Shown: positions 43,961-53,392, counted from the first letter of the stretch. The stretch: DNA of 64,000 bases from Salinicoccus luteus DSM 17002 (GCF_000712035.1 NZ_JONV01000008.1:1-64000); one strand, 5' to 3'. Translations and numbers: made by a program. The notes: a model not told the origin generated them from the sequence alone.

Positions 43961-46900
43961 ATGAAGAAAGCATTCGGAATGATCATGGAGCGCAGCCTCC
44001 TGTTCATCATCATGGTATTTGCAGTTTCAGTCTTTGGCATCTATACATTTTTAACGATTGAGCAGCGTGAAATACCGGAGACCCAAGTCAACCTGGTGAA
44101 CGTGACAACAGCCTGGCCCGGAGCCGACAAAAGTGATGTCGAATCGAACATCACGGATATCATCGAAGCGGAAATATTCAGTGTGGACGGAGTCGACAGC
44201 GTATCGTCCGTCTCCCAGGATGATGTCTCGGTACTGACATTGGAAGTTTCGAATGCGGTGGAAACGAAGGATGTCCTCAATGAAGTGAACAACCTCGTCG
44301 GCGGTCTTTCCGGCGACCTGCCGGAGAATGCGGCTGAACCGGAAGTCCAGTCCATCAGCAATACGTTCCCGCTGCTGAGCTACCAGTTCCATGGCGGCGG
44401 GCAGGAAGACTTGGATGAAATAAGAAGTGATCTCGAGAATCTTGAAAGGGAAGTCTCCCAGATGGAGGGCATCAGTGATGTCACCGTCAAAGGCTATACC
44501 GATCAGGAGTACGAAATCAATCTGGACCGGGATGCCATGGCGGAAGCACAGGTCAATCCGAATGAAATACTCGGGGAAATAGAAAACTCGCTGAACCCGG
44601 TCATCCTGGGGCAGGAAGAGGATGATGGCAACATCATCCGGCTGTCCTTTGAGGACGCGCCGCCGCTCTCCGTCCTCGAGCAGGTGAGGGTGGGGGCGGA
44701 CAGCACCGCCCTTCCAGAGATTGCTGGAATCGAAGAGGTGACGGGGAAGCCTGAAGATATCGTCGAGTATGAAGGGGAGCCGGCGATTTCGTTTACCGTT
44801 TTCCTGTCGAGCGGTGAGGATGTCCCTTCGGTATCGGAAGATGTTGAAGCAGTCATGGACGAGGGCATATCCGCCCTTCCTGATTCAATCGATGTCACAA
44901 CAATCTCTTCAGAAAGGGAAAATGTGGAGGAAATATTCGTCGGCCTCTATATGTCACTGGCCCTCGCATTGATTGCCGTCATCATCAGTGCGTCCCTCGG
45001 CCTATCCCTGTTCGGATCGATCACTGTAATGACGACGGTGGTGCTGTCCGTCATCATCGGTCTCATACCGGTGCCATGGTTCGGTGTGGACCTGAACCAG
45101 ATTTCCGTCATCGGTCTGATCATCGCACTTGGTATACTGGTGGATGATTCGATTGTGGTCAACGACAATATCGAAAGAAGGTTCACACTGGGCGATGACC
45201 GTCTGGATGGCGTCTATAACGGCGTGAAGGAAGTCGCACCCTCCGTCGTCGCCTCCACATTGGCGATCGTATTCACCTTCTCGCCGCTGCTGCTGCTCTC
45301 CGGTGCGAACGGGGACTTCATCAAGGCACTGCCGAGCATACTGATCACTACGATGGTCGTATCCACAGTGCTGGCACTGACATTCGTACCGGCAGCGAGG
45401 TATCTGCTCAAGCGCAAAAAAGTGCCTGAACATCCGGGCCTGCTGGGCAAGCTGTTCACAAAAGGCGGCAATCTATACGCGGACAGGGTGCTGCCTGCAA
45501 TCATCAGGCGGCCGCTCATCACATTCCTTACGGTACTGGTCATCGGTGTGCTGTCACTCGGGCTGATACGGTTCACACCGTTCGAGTTCTTCCCGGAAGC
45601 GGACCGTTCTGAAGTGACCGTCGACCTGATCTTCGACGAGGACCAGACGATAGACCAGACGCATGAAGACGCGAACGCAGTGCTGGACTACATGCTGGAT
45701 GAAATGCCGCATGTGGAAGCGGCCTCGCTGTTTACAGGCACGGGGCTGCCGAATCTGTTTGGTGCATCACTCGATCAGACGGGCTCCAATACAGCACAGA
45801 TTGCGCTCCAGATCGACAAGGAGCAGATCAGTGCCTCGGAAACCATCAACCAGTTTGAAGAACCGTTGAGGGAAGCCTTCCCGGAAGCGACGGTATTCAT
45901 GGAGACGATCATCCAGGGGCCGCCAGCCGGTGCGCCGATCACAGTGGAGCTTTATGAATCGGATCTCGAGCAGCTCAATGACGGGGCCAACAGTCTCCAG
46001 GCGACACTCGAGGATGAGGGCGCCCTGGTGACGACGAATATCGGGGATCTGGTACCCACCATCAACTACAGCATCGATTACGATGCACTTGAAGAGAATG
46101 ATGTCTCCATCTCCCAGGTGAAGAATGAACTGAACATGCTGTCTGAGGGCATACCGATCCAGGGCATCATCGTCGATGGTGAAAACCGGGAAACGACGCT
46201 GAAGTATTCGAATGACTACAGCATCGAAGATGTGGAGATCATCAAGATGACCGGAGAACAGCCGGAAACATTCCCGCTTTCCGACTTCATCGAAGAGACG
46301 GAGACGGAAAGCTCCAAGTACATCCATCATACTGATGGGGACCGCATGGTCGAGCTCAAGGTCTATGCAGATGATGAAGCGGCTGCGGAAGAGACGATCG
46401 AAGCGTTCCGCGGAGAACTGCCTGATTCAAGCGAGCTGGTCATCGGCGGAGAGACTTCCGACCAGACGGACTTCTTCGTTGAAATCAGCATCCTGTTCGG
46501 CATCATACTCGTCCTTGTATACCTGGTCATTGCGATCGAGTTCAACTCCATCGTCATGCCGCTGATCATCGTATTCAGCATCTTCCTTGCGATCAGTGGT
46601 GGCATCATCGGCCTGTTCGTCACCCAGACGCCGATCAGCTTCCTCGGCATCATGGGTATGGTTTCACTGTCCGGTATCGTGGTCAGGAATGCCATCGTAC
46701 TCCTCGACTTCATTGAAGCCAGGCGCAAGAGTGATGCATTCGACATACACGAAGCGATATATGAAAGTGGACGCGCCCGCTTCAAGCCGATCCTGCTGAC
46801 GACGATCACGAGCATCATCGCTCTGACGCCAGTGGCATTCAGCGGCGACGTACTATTCGTGCCGCTTGCGGTAACCGTCATCGCAGGTATTGCGTTCTCC

Positions 46901-46972
46901 ACAATACTCTCGTTGATAGCAACCCCAAGCCTGTACTATCTCTACTACAAGCTGAAGTACAGGAACAGCTAG
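43961..46972 (+). CDS. RND family efflux transporter (AcrB/SwrC-like)
   Basis: Large proton-driven exporter of 1003 residues with 12 predicted helices: one at the N-terminus, a large extracellular loop, a six-helix block about 330-500, a second loop, and a final block about 840-990. LGILVDDSIVVNDNIERR is the RND helix-4 motif with the paired Asp residues, and the second half carries IMGMVSLSGIVVRNAIVLLDFI. Gram-positive relatives such as B. subtilis SwrC export surfactants and lipids. No membrane-fusion or outer-membrane partner is present. The ATG at 43961 follows AGAGGA. Confidence 0.92.
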   Translation: MKKAFGMIMERSLLFIIMVFAVSVFGIYTFLTIEQREIPETQVNLVNVTTAWPGADKSDVESNITDIIEAEIFSVDGVDSVSSVSQDDVSVLTLEVSNAVETKDVLNEVNNLVGGLSGDLPENAAEPEVQSISNTFPLLSYQFHGGGQEDLDEIRSDLENLEREVSQMEGISDVTVKGYTDQEYEINLDRDAMAEAQVNPNEILGEIENSLNPVILGQEEDDGNIIRLSFEDAPPLSVLEQVRVGADSTALPEIAGIEEVTGKPEDIVEYEGEPAISFTVFLSSGEDVPSVSEDVEAVMDEGISALPDSIDVTTISSERENVEEIFVGLYMSLALALIAVIISASLGLSLFGSITVMTTVVLSVIIGLIPVPWFGVDLNQISVIGLIIALGILVDDSIVVNDNIERRFTLGDDRLDGVYNGVKEVAPSVVASTLAIVFTFSPLLLLSGANGDFIKALPSILITTMVVSTVLALTFVPAARYLLKRKKVPEHPGLLGKLFTKGGNLYADRVLPAIIRRPLITFLTVLVIGVLSLGLIRFTPFEFFPEADRSEVTVDLIFDEDQTIDQTHEDANAVLDYMLDEMPHVEAASLFTGTGLPNLFGASLDQTGSNTAQIALQIDKEQISASETINQFEEPLREAFPEATVFMETIIQGPPAGAPITVELYESDLEQLNDGANSLQATLEDEGALVTTNIGDLVPTINYSIDYDALEENDVSISQVKNELNMLSEGIPIQGIIVDGENRETTLKYSNDYSIEDVEIIKMTGEQPETFPLSDFIEETETESSKYIHHTDGDRMVELKVYADDEAAAEETIEAFRGELPDSSELVIGGETSDQTDFFVEISILFGIILVLVYLVIAIEFNSIVMPLIIVFSIFLAISGGIIGLFVTQTPISFLGIMGMVSLSGIVVRNAIVLLDFIEARRKSDAFDIHEAIYESGRARFKPILLTTITSIIALTPVAFSGDVLFVPLAVTVIAGIAFSTILSLIATPSLYYLYYKLKYRNS

Positions 46973-46981
46973 AACAGACTG

Positions 46982-47014
46982 AAAAATCCCGATGACACTG
47001 TCATCGGGATTTTT
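46982..47014. terminator. Bidirectional terminator, RND and cation-efflux genes
   Basis: AAAAATCCCGATGA and TCATCGGGATTTTT flank CACTG; A and T runs lie on both sides, so it serves both convergent genes. It includes the last codons of the cation-efflux gene. Confidence 0.88.
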
Positions 47015-47909
47015 GCTGTGATTGGCTTTCATGTGTGAATACAACCGTGGTCCACGGATCGAGTGTGAGTCCACGGAGCCCGTTTTTCAGTTCATGGCGG
47101 ATTTCGTCCTGCTCATATATGGTGAGATCATTCTCCATGGGGACGATGAAGTCAACTTCAATATAGAGCTTGGTGCCCATCTTCTGCAGTCTGAGTGCGT
47201 GATCATCGAATCCGTGAATCCTGCTGAGGCGAAGGACCTGCGTCTCGACCGCCTCGGCAATGGGGCGGGGCGGTGCCATTTCAAGCAGTTCCCTGAGGGC
47301 TGCATACAGCTCGGACAGGGGGACTTTGATGAAGTATCCGGCAACAATAATCACCATGACGGGGTCAATGAAGGGAACAATCGTATCCAGCACGGTCAGG
47401 CTCAGGAGCCATCCGATGATGAAGCCGGCGAGTACACCGATGCTGAGCAGGGCATCCATACGCCACTGGTTCATTTCGGCGGCGATGAGTGCGTCGCCCT
47501 GGCCCTTCGACCTGAAATAGTAGTAGGCAGCGTAGCATCCGACGGCTGATATGAAGGCATAGAGCACCCCTGATCCCATCGACATGGCATTGCCGCCAGA
47601 GAATAGGGCGACGAAGGCCTGGACGAGGGAGATGAGGATGAGGACCAGTATGCCGAAATATTTGATGACGATGGTCAGCGGGATGAAACTTTCCTTGCCG
47701 AAGGGGAAGCGTTCTGGGTCCTCCTTTGAAATGAAGCGGAGTGCCATCATCGACATCGTCGACAGGAGGACGCTGATGAATGAGTAGTAGCCGTCGAACT
47801 GAATCATCTGGCTCTCTGCATAAAGCCCCCAGATGATGCCGAGTGCTGCAAATGCAAGGGCGCCTGCAATGGAGACCATAATCAGCTTCTGGGCATTGTT
47901 GTCCTTCAT
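47001..47909 (-). CDS. Cation diffusion facilitator family transporter
   Basis: Metal:proton antiporter of 302 residues. FDGYYSFISVLLSTMSMMAL holds the D-x-x-x-S-like metal-site pattern of helix 2, and the second metal-site helix may be near AAEMNQWRMDALLSIGVLAGF (His-Asp replaced by Trp-Arg-Met-Asp). A cytoplasmic C-terminal domain about 205-300 has the ferredoxin-like fold. The ATG at 47909 follows GGAAAGGG. Lack of the usual HxxxD pairs makes zinc specificity doubtful. It follows pheA by 57 bases. Confidence 0.82.
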   Translation of the reverse strand: MKDNNAQKLIMVSIAGALAFAALGIIWGLYAESQMIQFDGYYSFISVLLSTMSMMALRFISKEDPERFPFGKESFIPLTIVIKYFGILVLILISLVQAFVALFSGGNAMSMGSGVLYAFISAVGCYAAYYYFRSKGQGDALIAAEMNQWRMDALLSIGVLAGFIIGWLLSLTVLDTIVPFIDPVMVIIVAGYFIKVPLSELYAALRELLEMAPPRPIAEAVETQVLRLSRIHGFDDHALRLQKMGTKLYIEVDFIVPMENDLTIYEQDEIRHELKNGLRGLTLDPWTTVVFTHESQSQQKSR

Positions 47910-47966
47910 ATTTAAACCCTTTCCTGTGTATTTGAATCCATTATACACAAGAAAGGGGATGGGTTC

Positions 47967-48818
47967 CTATTCGTTTATGAGGGCGCCCTCGTAGGAGGGG
48001 ATCTTCCCTTTCTGGTAAGTGCCGAGAATATTGATGTACCTGCTGACAGCTTCTATATCTTCTAGGGCATCGTGCAGTGCGCCGTCAGTGCCCTTTTCGA
48101 CATCGATGAAGAAGCCGTAGGAGAATGGCTTGTGCTGTATCGGCCGTGAAGTCAGGTTCAGCAGATTGATGCCGTGACTGCTGAAGATGTTGAGTATTCC
48201 ATTCAGTGATCCGGTGCTGTGGTCCGTCTCGATGTAGAGTGATGTCTTGTTTGTGTTTTTCAGCCGTGGCTTCTCCGCTTTTCTGAAGAAGAGGAACCGT
48301 GTGGTGTTGTATGGATTGTCACTGATGTTCTCCCGTACAACATGCATGCCGTACATCTCTGCAGCATGGCTGCCGGCGATTGCGGCGACAGTCGGGTCGT
48401 CGGCAGCCTTGACCATCCTGACCGCATCCGCTGTATCCGAATATTCCCGGACTGCGAGGTGCGGGTGGCTGCTCAGATAACTGTAGCACTGTTCGAGTGC
48501 TTCGGGGTGGGAATAGACCTCCGTCAGGTCCCCGATGGCCACCGGTTTCCTGGTAATCAGTGCATGGTCGATCTTGACATAGATCTCCTCCACCGCATCC
48601 ACTTCCAAGTATTTCATCAGGTCGATCGTCCGTGTAATCGGACCGCTCGTGGAGTTTTCGACGGGGAGGGCGATATAATCGACCCTGTCCCGCATCAAGT
48701 CGTCGACAAGCGCCTTGAAGGTCGGGTATCCCTTCATTTCGTATGATTCGTCCTCTGCAAAAGTCCCGCACGCCATTTCACTATATGAACCTTCTACACC
48801 TTGATATCCGATCAGCAT
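47967..48818 (-). CDS. pheA: Prephenate dehydratase
   Basis: Converts prephenate to phenylpyruvate, the committed step of phenylalanine synthesis. The 283 residues hold the substrate-site motif NTTRF (171-175), VENSTSGP near 53-60, and a C-terminal ACT domain (about 191-275) for Phe feedback. Its usual GALx and ESRP motifs read GSLN (203-206) and TSRP (223-226). The ATG at 48818 follows GGGAG; a TTG five codons upstream lies in that site. A Phe-rich leader peptide and attenuator lie upstream (48836-49126), so expression should rise when charged tRNA-Phe is scarce. Confidence 0.94.
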   Translation of the reverse strand: MLIGYQGVEGSYSEMACGTFAEDESYEMKGYPTFKALVDDLMRDRVDYIALPVENSTSGPITRTIDLMKYLEVDAVEEIYVKIDHALITRKPVAIGDLTEVYSHPEALEQCYSYLSSHPHLAVREYSDTADAVRMVKAADDPTVAAIAGSHAAEMYGMHVVRENISDNPYNTTRFLFFRKAEKPRLKNTNKTSLYIETDHSTGSLNGILNIFSSHGINLLNLTSRPIQHKPFSYGFFIDVEKGTDGALHDALEDIEAVSRYINILGTYQKGKIPSYEGALINE

Positions 48819-48835
48819 CCCTACCACTCCCAATC

Positions 48836-48890
48836 TATAAAATAAAAGACCATCCGGACTGCTCTATATACAAGAGAAATCCAAATGGTC
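48836..48890 (-). terminator. Attenuator terminator in the pheA leader
   Basis: On the minus strand GACCATTTGGA (plus 48880-48890) pairs over 11 bases with TCCGGATGGTC (plus 48848-48858), followed by TTTTATTTTAT. It ends about 20 bases before the pheA start, so it terminates the leader transcript, not an upstream gene. Confidence 0.82.
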
Positions 48891-48909
48891 CATAAAAATA
48901 AAAATCTCA

Positions 48910-48932
48910 GCCATTTAGATTTCATAAATGGC
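48910..48932 (-). promoter_or_regulatory. Protector hairpin competing with the pheA antiterminator
   Basis: GCCATTTA and TAAATGGC pair perfectly around a seven-base loop. On the minus strand the 3' arm region TCTAAATGG can instead pair over nine bases with CCATTTGGA, the 5' arm of the terminator. The two structures exclude each other, the hallmark of an attenuator. Upstream GATTTGAATGG can in turn sequester the 5' arm. Confidence 0.65.
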
Positions 48933-49005
48933 CAAGAATGAAAATTTCCATTCAAATCAGCCATCATAGATACAGTCCGCCTATATCCACGATGGAATAT
49001 AGACG

Positions 49006-49065
49006 CTATCTAAAATAGCTGAAGAAAAAGGTATTCAATTGAGTTTCATAATACATGCTGTCCAT
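49006..49065 (-). CDS. pheA leader peptide, 19 residues, Phe/Tyr-rich
   Basis: Reads MDSMYYETQLNTFFFSYFR and stop: four Phe among the last seven residues, including three in a row, and three Tyr. It begins about 26 bases after a good promoter, has GGGTGA six bases before the ATG, and its stop codon abuts an 11-base-pair hairpin (CGTCTATATTC with GGATATAGGCG). Further down come the antiterminator and terminator and then pheA. This is the arrangement of the E. coli pheL leader, so ribosome stalling at Phe codons is the inferred sensor. Confidence 0.75.
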   Translation of the reverse strand: MDSMYYETQLNTFFFSYFR

Positions 49066-49097
49066 ATGAATCACCCAATTCCTTTAAGTTGTGTCCA

Positions 49098-49126
49098 ATC
49101 CTATCAATTAAATTTTGAATTGTCAA
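49098..49126 (-). promoter_or_regulatory. Promoter of the pheA leader transcript
   Basis: On the minus strand TTGACA (plus 49121-49126), a 17-base spacer, and TAGGAT (plus 49098-49103). The -35 is perfect and the -10 matches four of six. Transcription would start near 49091, giving a leader of about 270 bases. Confidence 0.75.
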
Positions 49127-49275
49127 TATATTTCGTCGGACAGTTGAACTTTTTCTTTTCGGGCGTATGTAAATGAGGGAAGTGGCGGGTGCTCTGTGAT
49201 AATATAGGAGTACCATTCCATTGATGAATCATGGAGACTTGCAAACATAGAAAATCTCGATCTGGGAGTGTTAAA

Positions 49276-50337
49276 ATGGAAAAGCTGAATTTAGGAATTT
49301 TATATGGGGGGCAGTCGACGGAGCATGAAGTGTCCATGCGTTCTGCCGAAAGTGTACTGGGTGCACTCGATAGGGAAAAGTACAATATCCATCTGATCCA
49401 TATATCAAAGCAGGGGGAGTGGATTCTTGCGGACCAGTCCGAGCGGATTGAAGCACTGACCGATGGGGATAATGGCGTCCGCCTGTCCATTGTGCCGTCC
49501 CAGCAGTTCGTCTCCGAAAAGGGGACGCACCACTTAGATGCCGTACTGCCGATACTGCATGGAACGGCCGGGGAGGACGGCATCATCCAGGGCGTGCTTG
49601 AAATGATCGGCGTCCCCTATGCCGGCTGCAACGTGAGGAGTTCGGCGGTCTGCATGGACAAGGATATGACAAAGCGTCTCCTGAAGCTTGAGGGCATCAA
49701 TGTGGCCGACTGGGTGGTCTTCCACCATGGGGAGAAGGACGCGGTGGACTACGCCGCAGTGGAAGCGGATCTCGGCCTGCCGATGTTCATCAAACCGGTG
49801 AACCAGGGCTCTTCTGTTGGGGTATCGAAGGTGACGGATGAGCAGACGTTCCATGAAGCCCTCGCACTGGCATTCGAATTCGATACGAAAGTGATGGTCG
49901 AAAGTGCAGTCCAGGGGCGCGAAATAGAAGTTTCCGTCCTCGGCAATACGGACCTGACCGTCTCCGTACCGGGTGAAATCGTTGCGAATACCGAGTTCTA
50001 CTCCTATGAATCGAAATATATCGATGAGAGCGGGGCGGCACTGGAAATCCCGGCGAAGCTCGAACAGCCGATTGCTGAAAAGATACGCCAGACTGCCCGC
50101 ACAGTCTACAGGACACTCGACTGCGAAGGCATGGCGCGGGTGGATGTCTTCCTGTCTGAGGATGGCGAGGTCATCGTCAATGAGGTCAATACGCTTCCCG
50201 GTTTCACCAGCATCAGCATGTATCCGAAACTGCTCGAAGCATCGGGCATCAGCTATCCTGAACTGCTGGACCGTCTGGTTGGACTGGCGGTTGAACGCCA
50301 CCGGCTGAACAGCCGGCTGAAGACCGATCTATTATAA
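49276..50337 (+). CDS. ddl: D-alanine-D-alanine ligase
   Basis: ATP-grasp enzyme making the D-Ala-D-Ala dipeptide for peptidoglycan, 353 residues. GGQSTEHEVS (11-20), ILHGTAGEDG, FIKPVNQGSSVGVSKV, and the metal-site EVNTLPGFTSISMYP are family landmarks. The ATG at 49276 follows GGGAG; the frame extends 15 codons upstream without a site. It is followed by an acetyltransferase gene in the same direction; murF, a frequent neighbour in staphylococci, is absent here. It is divergent from the pheA leader, and the two promoters share a short region. Confidence 0.95.
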   Translation: MEKLNLGILYGGQSTEHEVSMRSAESVLGALDREKYNIHLIHISKQGEWILADQSERIEALTDGDNGVRLSIVPSQQFVSEKGTHHLDAVLPILHGTAGEDGIIQGVLEMIGVPYAGCNVRSSAVCMDKDMTKRLLKLEGINVADWVVFHHGEKDAVDYAAVEADLGLPMFIKPVNQGSSVGVSKVTDEQTFHEALALAFEFDTKVMVESAVQGREIEVSVLGNTDLTVSVPGEIVANTEFYSYESKYIDESGAALEIPAKLEQPIAEKIRQTARTVYRTLDCEGMARVDVFLSEDGEVIVNEVNTLPGFTSISMYPKLLEASGISYPELLDRLVGLAVERHRLNSRLKTDLL

Positions 50338-50358
50338 ATTTCTGAGGGGGATGGGAAT

Positions 50359-50874
50359 ATGGAATTCAATATGAGGAAGGCCGAGGCCGATGATGCGGCT
50401 GCCATTGCGAAGGTGCAGGTCGACAGCTGGCGCACGACCTATCGTGGCATCATTGATGAAGGCTATCTGGAGAACCTGAAGTATGAGGACCGTGAAAAAG
50501 TATGGACACGTGCAATTGAGGAGAATCCGATATTCCTCCTTGAGGATGGTTCCGGTGAAGTTGTGGGCTTTGCGATCGGCGGCCCTGAACGTTCAGGCGA
50601 ATATGTGGGGTATGACGGGGAACTCTATGCCATCTACATCCATGAATCCGCCCAGCAGAGCGGTGGAGGCAGGCAGCTGGTCGGCGCGGTGGCTGCAGAC
50701 CTTCTGGAGCGCGGATTTGAAAAGATGGTCATATCCGTCCTTGAAGACAATCCTGCACGCGGGTTCTATGAAAAGCTCGGAGGACACAAGATCGGCAAGG
50801 AAGAGACGGCCATCGGCAATTCTGTCCATGTCGAACTGGTATATGGATTTGATGATCTGAAGGTGCTTTCCTGA
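50359..50874 (+). CDS. GNAT family N-acetyltransferase
   Basis: 171-residue acetyltransferase. The sequence WRTTYRGIIDEGYLENL near the start is typical of a GNAT subgroup with an N-terminal substrate cap; the acetyl-CoA loop is in QQSGGGRQLVGAVA, and VLEDNPARGFYEKLGG is the motif-B helix. Starts at an ATG after GAGGGGGAT, 21 bases from ddl, so likely cotranscribed. Substrate unknown. Confidence 0.86.
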   Translation: MEFNMRKAEADDAAAIAKVQVDSWRTTYRGIIDEGYLENLKYEDREKVWTRAIEENPIFLLEDGSGEVVGFAIGGPERSGEYVGYDGELYAIYIHESAQQSGGGRQLVGAVAADLLERGFEKMVISVLEDNPARGFYEKLGGHKIGKEETAIGNSVHVELVYGFDDLKVLS

Positions 50875-50910
50875 AAAATGCATCCCTTCCGCTGAAGGGA
50901 TGCATTTTTG
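50875..50910. terminator. Bidirectional terminator after the GNAT gene
   Basis: AAAAATGCATCCCTTC and GAAGGGATGCATTTTT enclose a CGCT loop, with T runs in both directions; it also ends the convergent oxidoreductase transcript. Confidence 0.92.
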
Positions 50911-50914
50911 TATT

Positions 50915-51961
50915 CTATCTTCCTTCCCATCGTGCAATTTCATCCTTTACGATGGGCGCCACCTTTTCGCCGAACAGTCGGATGGATTTCAGGACCTGGT
51001 CATGGGGCATCGTCCCGAGCGGTGTATGAAGCAGGAACCGCTTGATGCCGACATGCTTCCTCAAATCAATGATCTTCCTGGCGACGGTTTCGGGACTGCC
51101 GCAGTAGAGCGCTCCTTTATCCGACCGGGCTATATCAAAGCTCCGGCGTGTGTAGTTGCCCCAGCCGCGCTCAGCGCCGATCCTGTTCATGCCCTGCTGG
51201 GTCGATGGGAAGAACAGGTCCGCCGCCTCAGCATCCGTATCCCATACAAAACCGTGGCTGTGGGAGGCGATGCCGAGCGACTCGATTCGGTGGCCGGCCT
51301 GGGCCGCCGTCTGCTTGTACAGTTCGACAAGGGGTGCGAAATTCTGTGGCCGTCCGCCGATGATGGCCAGTACGAGCGGCAGTCCGAGCCTGCCGGCCCT
51401 GACTGTGGAATCGGGCGTACCACCGCTGGCGATCCAGATGGGCAGCGTCTCCTGCTCCGGCCTTGGGAATACTTCGAGTCCGTTGATCGGTGCACGATGT
51501 CTCCCATTCCAATGGATGGGACCGCCTTTCTGGAGCCGGAGCAGCAGGTCGAGCTTCTCTTCAAAAAGCGCATCATAGTCATTCAGGTCATATCCGAACA
51601 AGGGGAACGATTCGATGAAGGATCCTCTGCCGGCCATGATTTCCGCCCGGCCGCGGGAGATGCCATCAAGCATCGCAAACCGTTCGTACACCCTCACAGG
51701 ATCGTCCGAGGAAAGCACCGTCACTGCGCTGGACAGTCTGATGCTGCTGGTGCGTGCGGCGCCTGCTGCCAGGATGACTTCAGGCGCGGAGACGGCATAG
51801 TCCGAGCGATGGTGCTCCCCGACGGCATAGACATCGAGTCCGACCTGGTCCGCCATCTCGATCTCCCGGACGATATCCCTCAGCCGTTCGGCATGGGTGA
51901 TCGTCTCCCCGGTGTGCGGATCCGGCAATGTTTCTGCAAATGTACTGATTCCGAGTTCCAT
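50915..51961 (-). CDS. LLM class flavin-dependent oxidoreductase (luciferase-like)
   Basis: Bacterial-luciferase-like TIM barrel of 348 residues. LDVYAVGEHHRSDYAVSAPEVILAAGAARTSSIRL is the typical N-terminal substrate and flavin region, with SRGRAEIMAGRGSF and LPIWIASGG later. It uses FMNH2 or F420-type flavin chemistry in the family. No clue to substrate from its neighbours. The start has a GGGAGGAA ribosome site. Confidence 0.9.
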   Translation of the reverse strand: MELGISTFAETLPDPHTGETITHAERLRDIVREIEMADQVGLDVYAVGEHHRSDYAVSAPEVILAAGAARTSSIRLSSAVTVLSSDDPVRVYERFAMLDGISRGRAEIMAGRGSFIESFPLFGYDLNDYDALFEEKLDLLLRLQKGGPIHWNGRHRAPINGLEVFPRPEQETLPIWIASGGTPDSTVRAGRLGLPLVLAIIGGRPQNFAPLVELYKQTAAQAGHRIESLGIASHSHGFVWDTDAEAADLFFPSTQQGMNRIGAERGWGNYTRRSFDIARSDKGALYCGSPETVARKIIDLRKHVGIKRFLLHTPLGTMPHDQVLKSIRLFGEKVAPIVKDEIARWEGR

Positions 51962-52064
51962 AAGATTCCTCCCTTATCATATTGCCTCCATTCTACCACT
52001 GAATCTTTCCTTTCATTAAAAGAACGGACGGATGGTATGGTAAAATGAAGAAAAAACATGGGAG

Positions 52065-53300
52065 ATGAATGAATTGCGTACTCAACTGATTGAAAGACTT
52101 TCAAAATATGCCAAAATCGATACACAGTCCGATGCCTCAAGTGATTCCATACCTTCTACATACAAGCAGTGGGATCTGATCCGCCTGCTTGAGGAAGAAC
52201 TGAAAGAGATCGGTATGGAGGAAGTGGAAACGGATGAGAACGGCTATCTGATGGCAACACTGCCTGCAAATACCGATGGGGCACCGGTCATCGGCTTCCT
52301 CGCCCACGTGGATACCGCGACGGATTTTACGGGCAGGGGTGTCAATCCGAAGGTGGTCGACTATGAAGGCGGGGATATTGTGCTGAATGAAGCGCTTGGA
52401 GTCACACTCACCCCAGAGCAGTTCCCGGAGCTTGAAGGCTATAGGGGCCACACGCTCATTACGACGGATGGGACGACACTCCTTGGCGCCGACAACAAGG
52501 CGGGCATCGCAGAAATCATGACGGCAATGGAATATCTCATCGGCCATCCGGAAGTGAAGCACGGAAAGATAAGGGTGGCATTCACTCCGGATGAGGAGAT
52601 CGGACGTGGCCCCCACCATTTCGATGTCGAACGTTTCGGTGCGGATTTCGCCTATACCGTGGATGGGGGACCGCTCGGTGAACTGCAGTACGAAAGCTTC
52701 AATGCAGCAGCGGCCAAAGTGACCTTCATCGGCAACAGCGTCCATCCCGGCACAGCCAAGAACAAGATGGTCAATGCAGGCCGCATGGCTGCCGAATTCA
52801 TCACCCGCTTCAATGCTGAAGATTCACCCGAGCATACGGAAGGGTATGAAGGATTCTTCCATCTGATCAACATCACCGGGGATGTGGAGAAGACGGAAGT
52901 CAACTTCATCATCCGCGACTTCGACAAAGATGCATTCGAGGACCGTAAAGGGCAGATGGCCTCCCATGCCGATGCACTGAAGGCACAGTACGGAGAAGAC
53001 CGTGTCATATTGGACATGAATGACCAGTACTACAACATGCGGGATCGGATCGAACCGCATATGGAGATCGTCGAATATGCAAAACAGGCGATGGAAGCCC
53101 TCGATATCACCCCTGTCATCATACCGGTCAGGGGCGGTACGGACGGCTCTCAGCTGTCCTACAAGGGGCTGCCGACACCGAACCTCTTCACCGGTGGAGA
53201 GAACTTCCATGGAAAATTCGAGTATATTTCAGTAGATAATATGGAGCAGGCGGTGAAGGTGATCACCGGCATCAGCCGCAATGCCGCCGAACAAAAGTAG
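52065..53300 (+). CDS. pepT: Peptidase T (tripeptide aminopeptidase)
   Basis: Dinuclear zinc M20 peptidase of 411 residues removing N-terminal residues of tripeptides. GFLAHVDTA gives the first metal His and catalytic Asp; [10 protein letters not shown] gives the bridging Asp; [10 protein letters not shown] gives the catalytic Glu pair; YTVDGG and the C-terminal [10 protein letters not shown] follow. Start at the ATG 52065, preceded by GGGAG. With oligoendopeptidase F and the secreted subtilase it covers several steps of peptide use. Confidence 0.95.
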   Translation: MNELRTQLIERLSKYAKIDTQSDASSDSIPSTYKQWDLIRLLEEELKEIGMEEVETDENGYLMATLPANTDGAPVIGFLAHVDTATDFTGRGVNPKVVDYEGGDIVLNEALGVTLTPEQFPELEGYRGHTLITTDGTTLLGADNKAGIAEIMTAMEYLIGHPEVKHGKIRVAFTPDEEIGRGPHHFDVERFGADFAYTVDGGPLGELQYESFNAAAAKVTFIGNSVHPGTAKNKMVNAGRMAAEFITRFNAEDSPEHTEGYEGFFHLINITGDVEKTEVNFIIRDFDKDAFEDRKGQMASHADALKAQYGEDRVILDMNDQYYNMRDRIEPHMEIVEYAKQAMEALDITPVIIPVRGGTDGSQLSYKGLPTPNLFTGGENFHGKFEYISVDNMEQAVKVITGISRNAAEQK

Positions 53301-53392
53301 TTGATATTTATTCCTCGTTGAGGCAGTATTATATATGTTGTTTTTGAAAAATATCATATTGTTTCGTTTTATTTATAGAAAGAAGGATTTTT

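Noticed and set aside
48834-49140. T-box riboswitch upstream of pheA
   Set aside because: The conserved T-box sequence AGGGTGGNACCGCG is absent on the minus strand; the structures fit a leader-peptide attenuator instead.
50900-52048. 382-codon plus-strand frame
   Set aside because: Antisense of the luciferase-like oxidoreductase, which has clear family motifs.
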